DNA of 64,000 nucleotides from Ardenticatenaceae bacterium (lineage in GTDB: Bacteria > Chloroflexota > Anaerolineae > Promineifilales > Promineifilaceae), in NCBI GenBank assembly GCA_020634215.1, contig JACKCD010000004.1, positions 103,375 through 167,374 on the forward strand, in the 5' to 3' direction. Both the position numbers and the translations under genes were made by a program. The notes below the pieces were generated by a model that saw only the letters and a program-made list of their open reading frames with translations, was not told the origin of the DNA and did no database searches. Positions 25,590 to 34,067 of this stretch are shown in pieces (position 1 is the stretch's first letter; every line of letters starts with the position of its first letter).

Positions 25590-26383
25590 ATCACTTTCTC
25601 CTCAAACAGTTTGTCTACCAGGGCGGCGACTTTTTCTTCAACGGAATCCCCTTCAATGATTTCGACGCTGCCTTCGCGGGCGGGGATGGCGTAGACGTGG
25701 CTCCAATCGGCTTGGCTGGCACCTGCGCCCACGCCGCCGCTGATATTGAGGTCGGCGGCAGACCAGGTGGGAATGGTGGCGCGATTGGCTTTGCGAATGC
25801 CCATGAAGGAGGGGTAGCGGGGTTCGTTGATCTCTTTGACGACGCTAATGACGACGGGGAGATCGGTGGTAACGGTTTCTTTGCCATCTTCCAGCAGCCG
25901 TTCTAGGGTGATGGTGTGGCCTTTGATCTCTTTGATGGCGGAAACGTAGGTGACGGGTGTCCAGCCGAGCTTGCGGGCGACCTGGACGGGGGTTAGGCCG
26001 GTGTCGCCGTCAATGGCTTGCTTGCCGAAGATGACGACTTTGGCCCCATCAATTTTTTCGAGGGCGGCGGCCAGGATGCGGGCGGTGCCGAGGGTGTCGG
26101 AACCGGCAAAGCTGGGGTCGGAAACCAAAATGGCTTCGTCACAGCCCATAGCGAGGCAGGTTTTGAGGGCTTCCTGGCTATCGGGGGTACCCATAGTGAG
26201 GGCGATGGCCTGGCTGGCTCCGTGATTTTCTTTGACACGAATCGCTTCTTCGACGGCGTATTCGTCCCAGGGGTTGACAACGTTGGGCTTGCCGCCCGAA
26301 TCTTCCCAGCTTACTGCGCCATTGTTGACGGAGAAAACGGCCGTTGTGCTGGGTGTTTGTTTGGTACAAACGACGACCTTCAT
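25586..26383 (-). CDS. etfB: Electron transfer flavoprotein beta subunit
   Basis: The ATG at 26383 (MKVVVCTKQTP) after GGAGG gives 265 residues. The adenine-nucleotide-binding fold shows NPWDEYAVEEAIRVKE, MGCDEAILVSDP, FGKQAIDGDTGLTPVQVA and YPSFMGIRKANRATI, all typical of EtfB. It pairs with the EtfA encoded directly downstream. One AACGGCCGTT lies near the 5' end. From memory, the TGLTPVQVA region groups with the common beta-oxidation type rather than bifurcating types, but this is not secure. Confidence 0.96.
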   Translation of the reverse strand: MKVVVCTKQTPSTTAVFSVNNGAVSWEDSGGKPNVVNPWDEYAVEEAIRVKENHGASQAIALTMGTPDSQEALKTCLAMGCDEAILVSDPSFAGSDTLGTARILAAALEKIDGAKVVIFGKQAIDGDTGLTPVQVARKLGWTPVTYVSAIKEIKGHTITLERLLEDGKETVTTDLPVVISVVKEINEPRYPSFMGIRKANRATIPTWSAADLNISGGVGAGASQADWSHVYAIPAREGSVEIIEGDSVEEKVAALVDKLFEEKVI

Positions 26384-26690
26384 CTGATTTACCTCCAAGG
26401 AAATAGTCGAAAGAGTTATAAACACGTTTGACGAGATTGACGAGAGAAAACCCATCCTGTAAATCTGGCAAACCTTGTCAGAACTCTACATTGTCATAAG
26501 CAACGGTATCTATGCCAGCAGCATTGGCTGGCAAGCATGTCGTTGGCTGTACGTAAAGGTGGGTGGCTTACTTTGGAAACAGAATCCTTGCAAACCTTGA
26601 TTGTGTTGGTTCAATCGCCCAAAATTATAATGCCGCACTGCGTTATGGGCAAGACGATGGGCTGATGCTAATTTGTCACACTCACGAATG

Positions 26691-26706
26691 CCCCAGTATA
26701 CTGGGG
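26691..26706. promoter_or_regulatory. 16-base palindrome upstream of the glutaredoxin gene
   Basis: CCCCAGTATACTGGGG is a perfect palindrome ending 7 bases before the AAGGAGG ribosome-binding site of the gene at 26727. It could be an operator or a small hairpin that covers the start. The rest of 26384-26690 shows a TATAAT near 26625 and no gene. Confidence 0.45.
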
Positions 26707-26726
26707 GCTGATAAGGAGGCTTTGGT

Positions 26727-27095
26727 TTGCAGATGAAAAATAGCGCATTGTCAGACAAAGTGATGGTTTATGGTCATGCCACATGCCCACAAGTGGGGCC
26801 AGTGCGGGGGCTGCTGCGGCAGGCGCAGGTGGCGTTTGAGTATGTGGATATTCATAAAGACCGCGAGGCGGCTGCCCGCGTTCGCGCCATTAACGATGGC
26901 ATGGAAAGTGTGCCGACGCTCGTTTTTCCCGATGATTCGACGTTGACGGAGCCAACGGCCAGCGAACTGACGGCTAAGTTAGAGTCTATGGGATACGAAG
27001 TTGGGCTGCTGGGCTGGCTGATTGGCAACAGTTTTTATATTTTGATGGGGGTTGTGATTTTGATTAGCATCCTGCGTTTTTTGGGGGTGTTTTGA
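26727..27095 (+). CDS. Membrane-tethered glutaredoxin-like protein
   Basis: AAGGAGG at 26713 fits TTG 26727 (7-base spacing) better than ATG 26733 (13 bases), giving 122 residues. VMVYGHATCPQVGPV is a glutaredoxin active site, but the second Cys of CxxC is Val, so it should work by a monothiol mechanism. VPTLVFPDDST carries the cis-Pro. Residues about 97-120 are one membrane helix (SFYILMGVVILISILRFLG), which anchors the domain by its C-terminus. Such proteins reduce mixed disulfides or handle metal clusters; the partner is unknown. Confidence 0.8.
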   Translation: MQMKNSALSDKVMVYGHATCPQVGPVRGLLRQAQVAFEYVDIHKDREAAARVRAINDGMESVPTLVFPDDSTLTEPTASELTAKLESMGYEVGLLGWLIGNSFYILMGVVILISILRFLGVF

Positions 27096-27153
27096 AAATG
27101 GGACGTGGATATACAGGAATGGATGTGTGAAAGAGGGCGTATGCAATACGCCC

Positions 27154-29619
27154 CTACCGTTGGGGGTGCAAGGCAAAGATAAAAACGCCGTTGTGATGAT
27201 AGATTAGGGTGAGGTGGGGATTTTGGGCGAGGGCGGCGGGGTCAAAAAAGCCGCCTCGCGCCCCGACAAAGATGTGGGTGTATCCCTGCTGCGCCAGCCA
27301 GTCGGCGCGTTCAGGGTTGTGCCAGTCGGTGATAGAAACGGCCGTTTCATTAAACGCAATAATCGCCTCAAATAGCTCCACATTGTAGATATAGTCAATC
27401 GGCGGCGTGCTGGTTTGCCGCCCGGTAATGGGCAGCAGCCACGCCCCGCCGTCGCTGGCGGCCCAGGTGCTGCCCAGCCAGCGCCAACTGCTCACCGCCA
27501 GCCGCGCATTGGGCGGCAGGTTGTCGTTGACCCAGGCGATGGCAGCCAAATCATCGGGCTGCCCCAAAATGGTTTGTGGGTTCAAAATGGTGATTTGCTG
27601 GTGCAGGCCAAAAAACAGCAGCGGGGCAAGGGCTAGAGCCAGCCAAAGCTGCCCGGCCAGTTGCAGCCCCCAATGATGCCGCCGCCACCAACGCCAAAAT
27701 CGCGCCAGGGGCAGGGTGAGAAAAAGGGCGAGAGGAACAAAGAGGGTGATATACATGCTGTTGGTGTTAACAACGGCCGTTTCCGGCAACCCCAGCTTTT
27801 CCCCACTGAGCAGCACAAAAAGCAACGCCACCCACGCTGCCAGCGTCAGCGGTAGCAACGCCCACTGTCGCTGCCGCCGGGAGACAAGGACGGTGATGAT
27901 GATGAGCAGGAGCAAAACGGCCGTTGCCCACAAATAATACCGTTCCCAGCCCACGGTAATGTAGCTAGTGGGAAAGCTGTTGTAGCCCGGAATTTGGATG
28001 TCAAACTGGCTGGCCGGGTTTGCCATACGCCATAGCTGCCACAGCCGCACCCCCACCAGCAGCAGTGCCAAACCACCCGCCGTTGCCAGCGCGACTGCGC
28101 CACGCCACCAGCACCGCCGCCCCAAATTGGCAAAAACGGCCACCAGCACAAAGGGCAGGTAGAAGATAAAAACGCGGAAGTGCATGAGAAACAGCCCGGC
28201 GGCCAGCAGCCCCACCAGCCACCATTCCTGGTGCCACCATGCCCAACGCCACTGCCGCCGACGCAGCAGCAGCCAAGTGATTGCCAGCAGCACCGGCATG
28301 ATGAGCATGGCCGTAAGCTGGGTGAAACGCCCCCAGGTGGCGTAATAGGCGGGGAAAAAGAAGGGGAAGGCGACCAAAAAGGCGGCAAACAATCCTGCCC
28401 CGCGCTGGCGCGTCAGCAGCCAAACGGCCGTATAAAGCATGAGCGGCATGAGACCGTTGAGCAGTTGCCCCAAATAGAGTAGCAGCCGCGCCAGCGGCCA
28501 GTTGGTCATCAACTGCAAGCTGCTGGCGATGGTGTGGAAGCCAAAGTGATAAGGGAATTGGTCAACAGGCAGGTAGGGGGCATAGGTGGTGGGGGTTTGG
28601 CCGTTGGCGGTCATAACGGCCGTTATTAACCCATGCCGACTGGCATCCACCCACGGCGCAAAGGCCACATCCCGCACCGCCAGCAGCCGCACCGCCACCG
28701 CCACAACGATCAACAGCACTAACACCCCTGCTCCCCTGCTCCCCTGCTCCCCTGCTCTCCGCTTGCGCCACCATCGCCACAAAACCACCCCCCACCCAGC
28801 CACAAACACCATCCACAATCCCCACCCCGTCCAGCGGCCACCGGCCAGCGTCAGCCAGTACCAAAGCAGCGGCCAGGTGGAAAGACCGAGGGCAACGGCC
28901 GTTCCCCACGTAGCCCCTGCGTCCATGCCGCGCCAGCGGGGAGCCAGTTGCAGCAGCAGCAGCCCCGGCAGCGGGATAAAGAGCAGTGCCAGCAGCAGCA
29001 GCGCCCCCTCATAAAAAAAGGTGGTGGCAAGATAGTGCAGGGCATCGGGCAGGGTAAGCTGGTAGCGGGTGGTGAAGCGGAGTTCGTGGGCGTTGGTGGT
29101 CGGAACGGCCGTTTGCAGCGCCCCACCCTCCATCTGCAATTCTCCGTCATCATACACGTCGAGCGTGTAGCCCCAGGCTGAGAGGGTATTGCTGTCGTTG
29201 CCCAGCAGCCGCAGCGTGTAGTGACGGCCGGCCGACTGCCGCTGCAACGGTATGGCGAGGGTCAGCGTTTGGTTGTGGTCAAGCTGGCTGGTGGGGTAGG
29301 TTTGTTCGGCAATGATGGCGTTGTTGTCGTCACGGAGCTGGAGGGAAAAACGGCCGTTTTCTCCGTCCACCTTCTCCCCATACCGCACCACCATCACCTC
29401 CACTTCGCGCAGCCCGTTCCAGCGCGGCACAAAGCTTTGGCTCACAGCCACGTCGTTGCGCGGCGTGGGCAGGGCAATGTCAAGCCGGTGCTGGTTGATG
29501 TCGGTGGCGAGGATGGGGGGGAAAACGGCCGTTTGTTTCCACAACAACCCCATCACCACCAGCAGCCCCACCAATGCTGCCAGCCACCACCCATATCGCT
29601 CTACCCACTGCTTTATCAT
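27154..29619 (-). CDS. Large polytopic membrane protein, GT-C glycosyltransferase-like
   Basis: Taking the ATG at 29619 (MIKQWVERYGWW), it has 821 residues. One N-terminal helix is followed by about 180 residues of beta-rich extracytoplasmic sequence, then roughly a dozen membrane helices, and a soluble C-terminal end. The loop AFAPWVDASRHGLITAV and the region FPYHFGFHTIASSL resemble acidic-loop GT-C enzymes that use lipid-linked sugars; a family name is not secure. Residues around AGEQGSRGAG come from an in-frame CTCCCCTG-type tandem repeat near 28735-28770. It carries about eight AACGGCCGTT copies, the densest of any gene here. It overlaps nothing but lies 10 bases from the deacetylase gene upstream, so an operon is likely. 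Confidence 0.7.
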   Translation of the reverse strand: MIKQWVERYGWWLAALVGLLVVMGLLWKQTAVFPPILATDINQHRLDIALPTPRNDVAVSQSFVPRWNGLREVEVMVVRYGEKVDGENGRFSLQLRDDNNAIIAEQTYPTSQLDHNQTLTLAIPLQRQSAGRHYTLRLLGNDSNTLSAWGYTLDVYDDGELQMEGGALQTAVPTTNAHELRFTTRYQLTLPDALHYLATTFFYEGALLLLALLFIPLPGLLLLQLAPRWRGMDAGATWGTAVALGLSTWPLLWYWLTLAGGRWTGWGLWMVFVAGWGVVLWRWWRKRRAGEQGSRGAGVLVLLIVVAVAVRLLAVRDVAFAPWVDASRHGLITAVMTANGQTPTTYAPYLPVDQFPYHFGFHTIASSLQLMTNWPLARLLLYLGQLLNGLMPLMLYTAVWLLTRQRGAGLFAAFLVAFPFFFPAYYATWGRFTQLTAMLIMPVLLAITWLLLRRRQWRWAWWHQEWWLVGLLAAGLFLMHFRVFIFYLPFVLVAVFANLGRRCWWRGAVALATAGGLALLLVGVRLWQLWRMANPASQFDIQIPGYNSFPTSYITVGWERYYLWATAVLLLLIIITVLVSRRQRQWALLPLTLAAWVALLFVLLSGEKLGLPETAVVNTNSMYITLFVPLALFLTLPLARFWRWWRRHHWGLQLAGQLWLALALAPLLFFGLHQQITILNPQTILGQPDDLAAIAWVNDNLPPNARLAVSSWRWLGSTWAASDGGAWLLPITGRQTSTPPIDYIYNVELFEAIIAFNETAVSITDWHNPERADWLAQQGYTHIFVGARGGFFDPAALAQNPHLTLIYHHNGVFIFALHPQR

Positions 29620-29629
29620 TTGGCTGATA

Positions 29630-30418
29630 CTAATGCGAAGCGCTCCAGACGGCAACCGCTTCCGAGCAGGTCATAAATTCAACTCCGGCGTGGCCGCGCA
29701 TAAACTGAATGAGCCGTTCCAACATGCGGATGCGTGGATGTCGGCCGATCACCTGCGGGTGCATCGTCAAACAAAAGACCCCTTGCTCTTCATACGCCCC
29801 CTCAAACTCCTCCGACCACAGCTCATAAATCCGGGATGGGTTGGAAATGCCCGCCCCGTTGTCCACAATTTCAAAATGGATGAAGTCATCCAGCAGCCAG
29901 GAAATCGGGATTTCCACCAGCCCTGGGCTGTCGTTGCTGTCGCCAATGCGGTAAAAGTGGTAGTCGTCGCCCATCAGACTGCTCTCATAGGCAAAACCAA
30001 ACTCCTTGAATAGCCCAATCGAATGGTTGCTTAAATCCCAGGCAGGTGAGCGATACCCTTTGGGGCGAACCCCGGCCACCCGCTGCAAAGCGTCCATCCC
30101 CTTTGCCAACTGCTCGCGCTCCTCCTCATAGCTCAACTTCAGCGGGCTAATGTGGGTGTAGCCATGATGTCCAATTTCATGGCCGCCCGCCAACATTTGC
30201 TGGATGATGTCGGGGTAGCGTTCCACGGTTACGCCCGGCACAAAAAAGGTGGCACGGATGTTGTAACGCGCCAGCAGCTTCAAAATGCGCGGCACGCCCA
30301 CCCGCGCCCCATACTGTCCCTGTGAAATGGGGGTGGGCGAGGTCAGACCCCGTGCTTCCTTGCTCGATTCAGCATCAAAATCAAAGGTAAGTAAAACGGT
30401 ACAGCGTGCGGAACTCAT
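29630..30418 (-). CDS. Polysaccharide deacetylase (NodB domain)
   Basis: The ATG at 30418 (MSSARCTVLLTFDFD) gives 262 residues. The NodB signatures are the Asp pair in LTFDFDAE, the metal His pair in GHEIGHHGYTHI, RSPAWDLS for the catalytic Arg, and the late His in LTMHPQVIGRH. This variant resembles the cytoplasmic PuuE/allantoinase-like subset, because there is no signal peptide. It would remove acetyl or related groups from sugars or purine derivatives. It is directly upstream of, and probably co-transcribed with, the GT-C-like membrane protein, which favours a surface-glycan role. Confidence 0.85.
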   Translation of the reverse strand: MSSARCTVLLTFDFDAESSKEARGLTSPTPISQGQYGARVGVPRILKLLARYNIRATFFVPGVTVERYPDIIQQMLAGGHEIGHHGYTHISPLKLSYEEEREQLAKGMDALQRVAGVRPKGYRSPAWDLSNHSIGLFKEFGFAYESSLMGDDYHFYRIGDSNDSPGLVEIPISWLLDDFIHFEIVDNGAGISNPSRIYELWSEEFEGAYEEQGVFCLTMHPQVIGRHPRIRMLERLIQFMRGHAGVEFMTCSEAVAVWSASH

Positions 30419-30538
30419 CTTTTCATATCCTTTCCCGTTCGTAAGTAAGCCAGGAACGGGGTAAAAATCAGGCTTATCGTTTACAATTTTGTCCAATGCG
30501 CGGCGAATGGGCAATCAAGTGGCGAGATTCTTGCGCCC

Positions 30539-30569
30539 ATCCGTGTTCGTCCGTGTTCGTCCGCGTCCT
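30539..30569. repeat. Decamer tandem repeat (GTTCGTCCGT type)
   Basis: Ten-base units CCGTGTTCGT, CCGTGTTCGT, CCGCGTCC are the inverted form of the array at 12021-12057. They lie just upstream of the peptidase T-like gene. Confidence 0.65.
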
Positions 30570-30591
30570 ATTTTACAAGGAGTTGTTTGTG

Positions 30592-31761
30592 ATGATTGAG
30601 TCAGCGATTAACGATTTATTGGCCCTTTTACCTATTCCTGGCCCCCCAGCGCAGGAGCGCGAGGTGGCAGATTTTTTGCACCAGACTTTTGTGGCGATGG
30701 GCATTCCCGACGAGCAAATCCAGTACGATAACGCCCAGGCGCAAAGCGAGTATGGTGGCAACGTGGGCAACATGATTGTGACGATTCCGGGGCGGCTGCC
30801 GGGTGCGCCGCTGATGTTTAGCACCCACATGGACACCGTGCCGGACTGTGTGGGCTGCCAGCCTCGGCTGGATCGGACAGGCAATCGTATTGTCAATGAC
30901 GCGCCAACGGCCTTGGGTGGGGATAACCGGGCAGGGTGCGCCATTTTGGTGACGCTGGCGCGGGAGCTGATGACGCTGGATGGCAACCACCCGACGATTG
31001 TGCTGGTCTTTTTTATTCAGGAAGAGGTGGGGCTGGTCGGGGCGCGGGGGCTGGATACCAGCCTGTTGGGGGCGCAACTGCCGGAGATGTGTGTGAATTT
31101 GGATGGGGGACGGGTGGAGGAGGTGGTAACGGCCGTTATTGGCAGCCAACGTTTTACCATAGACATCACCGGGGTGGCCGCCCACGCCGGGTCACGGGTC
31201 GCCGAGGGGGTTTCCGCCGCCGTCATCGCCAGCAAAGCGATTGCCGAACTGGCCGGAGGGGGGTGGCACGGCCGCATTACCAAGCCAGAAGGACGCGGTA
31301 CGTCTAACGTGGGTATTTTACAGGGTGGCAAGGGGAGCAACGTTGTCATGCCTGCCCTCCACATTTTGGCCGAAGCCCGCTCCCACGACCCCGCCTTTCG
31401 CCGCCGGATTATTGAAACGTGGCAAGAGGCATTTCGCCGGGCGGCTGGCAGCGTCACCAACATTCATGGGCAGCACGGGGCGGTGGCGTTTGGCCCTGGC
31501 CCCACCTATGAGGCGTATGCGCTGCCTGATGATGCGCCGGTGGTGCGGTTGGTGCAGCGGGCGGCGGATCGGATTGGGCTGCCGATTAAGCTGGTGAGCG
31601 ACGACGGGGGGATGGATGCCAACTGGGTGGTGGCACACGGGATTCCCTGCGTGACGCTCAACATCGGCCAGCGGGACATCCACACGCCGGGGGAGTGGAT
31701 TGCCCTGCGGGATTTTGAGTGGGCGTGCCGCCTGGTGGTGGCAATTGGGACGGGGTGGTAG
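30592..31761 (+). CDS. M20/M28-type peptidase, peptidase T-like
   Basis: The ATG at 30592 follows AAGGAG by 9 bases and gives 389 residues. Zinc ligands appear in order: STHMDTVPDC (His, Asp), GGDNRAGCA (bridging Asp), IQEEVGLVGA (Glu pair), NLDGG (Asp), and the final His near IGQRDIHTPGEW. The dimerisation-domain stretch GVAAHAGSRVAEGVS is typical of PepT-like M20 enzymes that cut tripeptides or small peptides in the cytoplasm. It is a different subfamily from the M20 protein at 3657-4925. An imperfect repeat (31774-31842) lies just after its stop. Confidence 0.9.
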   Translation: MIESAINDLLALLPIPGPPAQEREVADFLHQTFVAMGIPDEQIQYDNAQAQSEYGGNVGNMIVTIPGRLPGAPLMFSTHMDTVPDCVGCQPRLDRTGNRIVNDAPTALGGDNRAGCAILVTLARELMTLDGNHPTIVLVFFIQEEVGLVGARGLDTSLLGAQLPEMCVNLDGGRVEEVVTAVIGSQRFTIDITGVAAHAGSRVAEGVSAAVIASKAIAELAGGGWHGRITKPEGRGTSNVGILQGGKGSNVVMPALHILAEARSHDPAFRRRIIETWQEAFRRAAGSVTNIHGQHGAVAFGPGPTYEAYALPDDAPVVRLVQRAADRIGLPIKLVSDDGGMDANWVVAHGIPCVTLNIGQRDIHTPGEWIALRDFEWACRLVVAIGTGW

Positions 31762-31773
31762 TGGCAATGCCGG

Positions 31774-31842
31774 CCGTCTCGCCCGTGTGTGACCCGCCTA
31801 TGATCTGGTTGGGAAGGCAGGGCGAGGCGGTGCGGTGGTCTG
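31774..31842. repeat. CGTCTCGCCCGTGTG repeat, copy 1
   Basis: It begins CGTCTCGCCCGTGTGTGACC and ends GGCGAGGCGGTGCGGTGGTC, able to fold by pairing GTCTCGCCC with GGGCGAG. Its sequence is read on the minus strand as the last dozen codons and stop of the CHAT gene, so the repeat truncates or terminates that gene. A second copy lies at 33091-33168. Confidence 0.6.
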
Positions 31843-33007
31843 GTCAAACAGCACCGGGTCGGCGGCTCGCTGGTAGAGGGCGGGCAAAAACCAGTCGCGC
31901 AGCTTCACCTGCTCCTCGTAAGGGTTGCCGTCCTCATCGCGGCGGGTGACGGTGTGGCGGTTGGTGTTGGCAAGGAGGACAAAACGGCCATTGTCCACCG
32001 CCTGCCCCACCGTGGCGCCCGTCGCCAGCCCGCCGTAAAAGGCGGCGACAAATTTTTGCGCCGCCACCACCAGCACCGAATAGTTCATCGCCAGCACGCT
32101 GCCCACCCCGGCGCGAATCAGCCGCGCCGCGACGCTGGCGTAGGGGTTGGCCTCCTCCTGCTTGCCGCTTTGGCAGGCGTTGAGCACCATCAGCGGGATA
32201 TGGTGCTGCTGCAGCAGCGTGCCGATGCGGTCGGCATCTACCAAATCCTTTTGGTGGTTGTCATCCTCAAAGAGCAGATCCCAGCCCCTGCCGCCGGTCA
32301 TAAACGCCGTGGCCGTCAAAATGCACCAGATGAACGGGGGGCTGGCGGCGGTCGCGCAGCCGGTTGGTGAGCGCGGCCAGCGTTGGCGGGTAGAGAAATT
32401 CGACCACCACCTGCCCGTCCAGCCCGTCCAGCGCCGCCAGCAGCGGGCGGGAGACGGCGCGGGGGTCAATAAAGCCGCCGTCGTCGGGGCGGGCGACAAC
32501 CACCAGCAGCCGCAGCGGCAGGGTGAGGGGGCGGGTGGGGGTGGCGGTGGCCTGCTGCAACCGCCGCCGCACGCTGATGCCCTGGGCAAAGAGGTGGCCG
32601 CTGTCGTCGGCCAGCAGCTCCCAGGGGAGGCGCAGGACGCGGGGGTCGGTGGCGTCAATGGTGAGCAGCTTGTCGCCGGGGGCATCTACAAACTGCTGCC
32701 AAAGCCGCAGCCCGGCTTCGTTGGTTAGCACCCGCTTGCGGAGGGCGTTGCCCCACCCTTCCAGCTTTTGCTCCACCCGCTGGGCGCGGTCGCGCTCCAC
32801 GACTGTGGGCCAGTCGCTGTAGAGTTCAAGGTACCAGTGGATTTCGGCCAGGGCAGCGTCGTCGAGCGGGGGAATGAATTCGGCGGGGTCGGTGTAGGTG
32901 CCGCTGTCGGGGCGGAAGAGGGAGACGTGGATGGGGGCATCGGCGTTGTCGTCGGCGTTGCCGTCGCCGTTGCTGCTGGTGGTAAAGCGGAAGGAGAGTT
33001 CGATCAT
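31798..33007 (-). pseudogene. CHAT-domain (caspase-like) protease gene with a one-base frameshift
   Basis: The first frame (MIELSFRF from 33007, or an ATG at 33025) reads to HLVHFDGHGVYDRRQG and stops at 32267. The second frame continues WDLLFEDDNHQKDL, then LMVLNACQSG, RAGVGSVLAMNYSVLV and DWFLPALYQRAADP to 31798. Removing one base from the CCCC run at 32285-32288 joins them into a 400-residue protein with the CHAT His (FDGHG) and Cys (NACQSG). CHAT proteases act in bacterial defence and cell-death systems. The frameshift may be real or an assembly error. The C-terminus ends in repeat-derived residues (APPRPAFPTRS), so a usual downstream domain may be lost. The gene at 33215 lies upstream on the same strand. 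Confidence 0.8.
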
Positions 33008-33090
33008 GGGTTTGTCCATTAACATAAAATTATGGTAGGGGCGGGATGACCGGGGTTGACGCAGGCCACGCGGTTAGCGTTGTCTCCTGG

Positions 33091-33168
33091 TCGTCTCGCC
33101 CGTGTGTTACCCGAAGAAGGGCTTGACGGCGCAAGGAAAGGGCGAGACGGTGCGGTGGTTAGGTCGTC
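33091..33168. repeat. CGTCTCGCCCGTGTG repeat, copy 2
   Basis: It begins CGTCTCGCCCGTGTGTTACC and ends GGGCGAGACGGTGCGGTGG; the two ends are complementary. With copy 1 it flanks the CHAT gene in direct orientation. Confidence 0.6.
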
Positions 33169-33214
33169 TGTTCACCAGGCGTCAATCCGCACCATTCCGC
33201 CCCTACATGACGTT

Positions 33215-33919
33215 TTATAGGTGCATGGGCAGGTTGAAGTTGAGCTGGCTGTTGGCGGTGTCGGGGGTGAGGAGGCGGGAGAGGCCAAAGCGGTTGGATT
33301 CGACGGTGGCGAGCAGGGCGAGCTTGAGGCGGAGGGCGACGGCGGCGGCGGGGAGGCTGGCGACGAGGTAGACGCTTTGGGTGCCAAGCAGGGGCTGGGT
33401 GTCGTGGCGGCTAAATTGCCAGTAGGGGTTGTCTTCGCCGAGGCCAAAGGCCTGGATGGTAGGGTAGGCATTGTGGTGCTGAATCTCCACACCTGCTTCG
33501 CCAGCCTCGATGCCGCTGCCATCGGCAAATTTGAAGGAGGGGGCGAGTTTGATGGTGAATTTGCCCTGCTCCTCGGCCAGCTTGCGCTGCGGCAGCAGGT
33601 CGTGGGCCAGGGCGCGGCCGTCGCTGCCGATGGGGCGCATTGCGGCGATGAGGGTGGCGTCGCGGTAGCGCTGCGTGGCGGCGGGCGGGTGCAGGGTGCT
33701 GTCGAGACGGATGAGGGTGTGCAAACGGCCGTTTGCCGGGGCCGCCCATTTTGTTCCCGTCAACGCTTCCAGCGCTTGGGGTGTCCAGTGGGTGGGTTGA
33801 CCCAGGGTGACTCTGGTCGCGCTATCGCTACTGCCGTAGCGTTCGGCGCTGCTGCTTAACTCACCTTCCCAGGCGATACGTTCTATGGTTGTGGGGGTAG
33901 TTAGTGTTGGCACAGGCAT
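33215..33919 (-). CDS. Unknown protein upstream of the CHAT protease gene
   Basis: The ATG at 33919 (MPVPTLTTPTTI) gives 234 residues; a longer form starts at 33970. There is no signal peptide or membrane segment. The sequence alternates short beta-like strands (FTIKLAPSFKFADG, VYLVASLPAAAVALRLKLAL) and ends NSQLNFNLPMHL. I do not recognise a family. It precedes the CHAT gene on the same strand with 200 bp between them, so it may be a substrate, sensor or unrelated. A gasdermin was considered because those neighbour CHAT proteases, but the length pattern and the missing hydrophobic N-terminal features do not support it. One or two AACGGCCGTT copies are present. Confidence 0.6.
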   Translation of the reverse strand: MPVPTLTTPTTIERIAWEGELSSSAERYGSSDSATRVTLGQPTHWTPQALEALTGTKWAAPANGRLHTLIRLDSTLHPPAATQRYRDATLIAAMRPIGSDGRALAHDLLPQRKLAEEQGKFTIKLAPSFKFADGSGIEAGEAGVEIQHHNAYPTIQAFGLGEDNPYWQFSRHDTQPLLGTQSVYLVASLPAAAVALRLKLALLATVESNRFGLSRLLTPDTANSQLNFNLPMHL

Positions 33920-33984
33920 GTCCTCGCTTTTTATAAGGACATTATGGGGGAAAGAACGGCCGTTCGTCAAGAAGAGCAGGAAAT

Positions 33985-34056
33985 TTCACGCAAAGGCGCA
34001 AAGGACGCAAAGGAAAGCGAAAAACTCTGCGCTCTTTGCGCCCTCTGCGGTGAATT
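33985..34056. repeat. Inverted CGCAAAGG tandem repeat
   Basis: CGCAAAGG, CGCAAAGGA, CGCAAAGGAAAG units face CTTTGCGCCCTCTGCGGTG. It lies between the PBP gene end and the gene at 33215, another short-tandem inverted array. Confidence 0.7.
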
Positions 34057-34067
34057 CTTAAAATGAT

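Noticed and set aside
32285..32288. Programmed +1 frameshift in the CHAT gene
   Set aside because: There is no slippery heptamer, upstream Shine-Dalgarno stimulator or downstream structure, only a run of four C. A mutation or sequencing error is simpler.
33215..33919. Bacterial gasdermin partner of the CHAT protease
   Set aside because: It lacks the expected N-terminal Cys and amphipathic pore-forming start, and the distance and spacing are not typical. No sequence match is recognised, so it is left as unknown.
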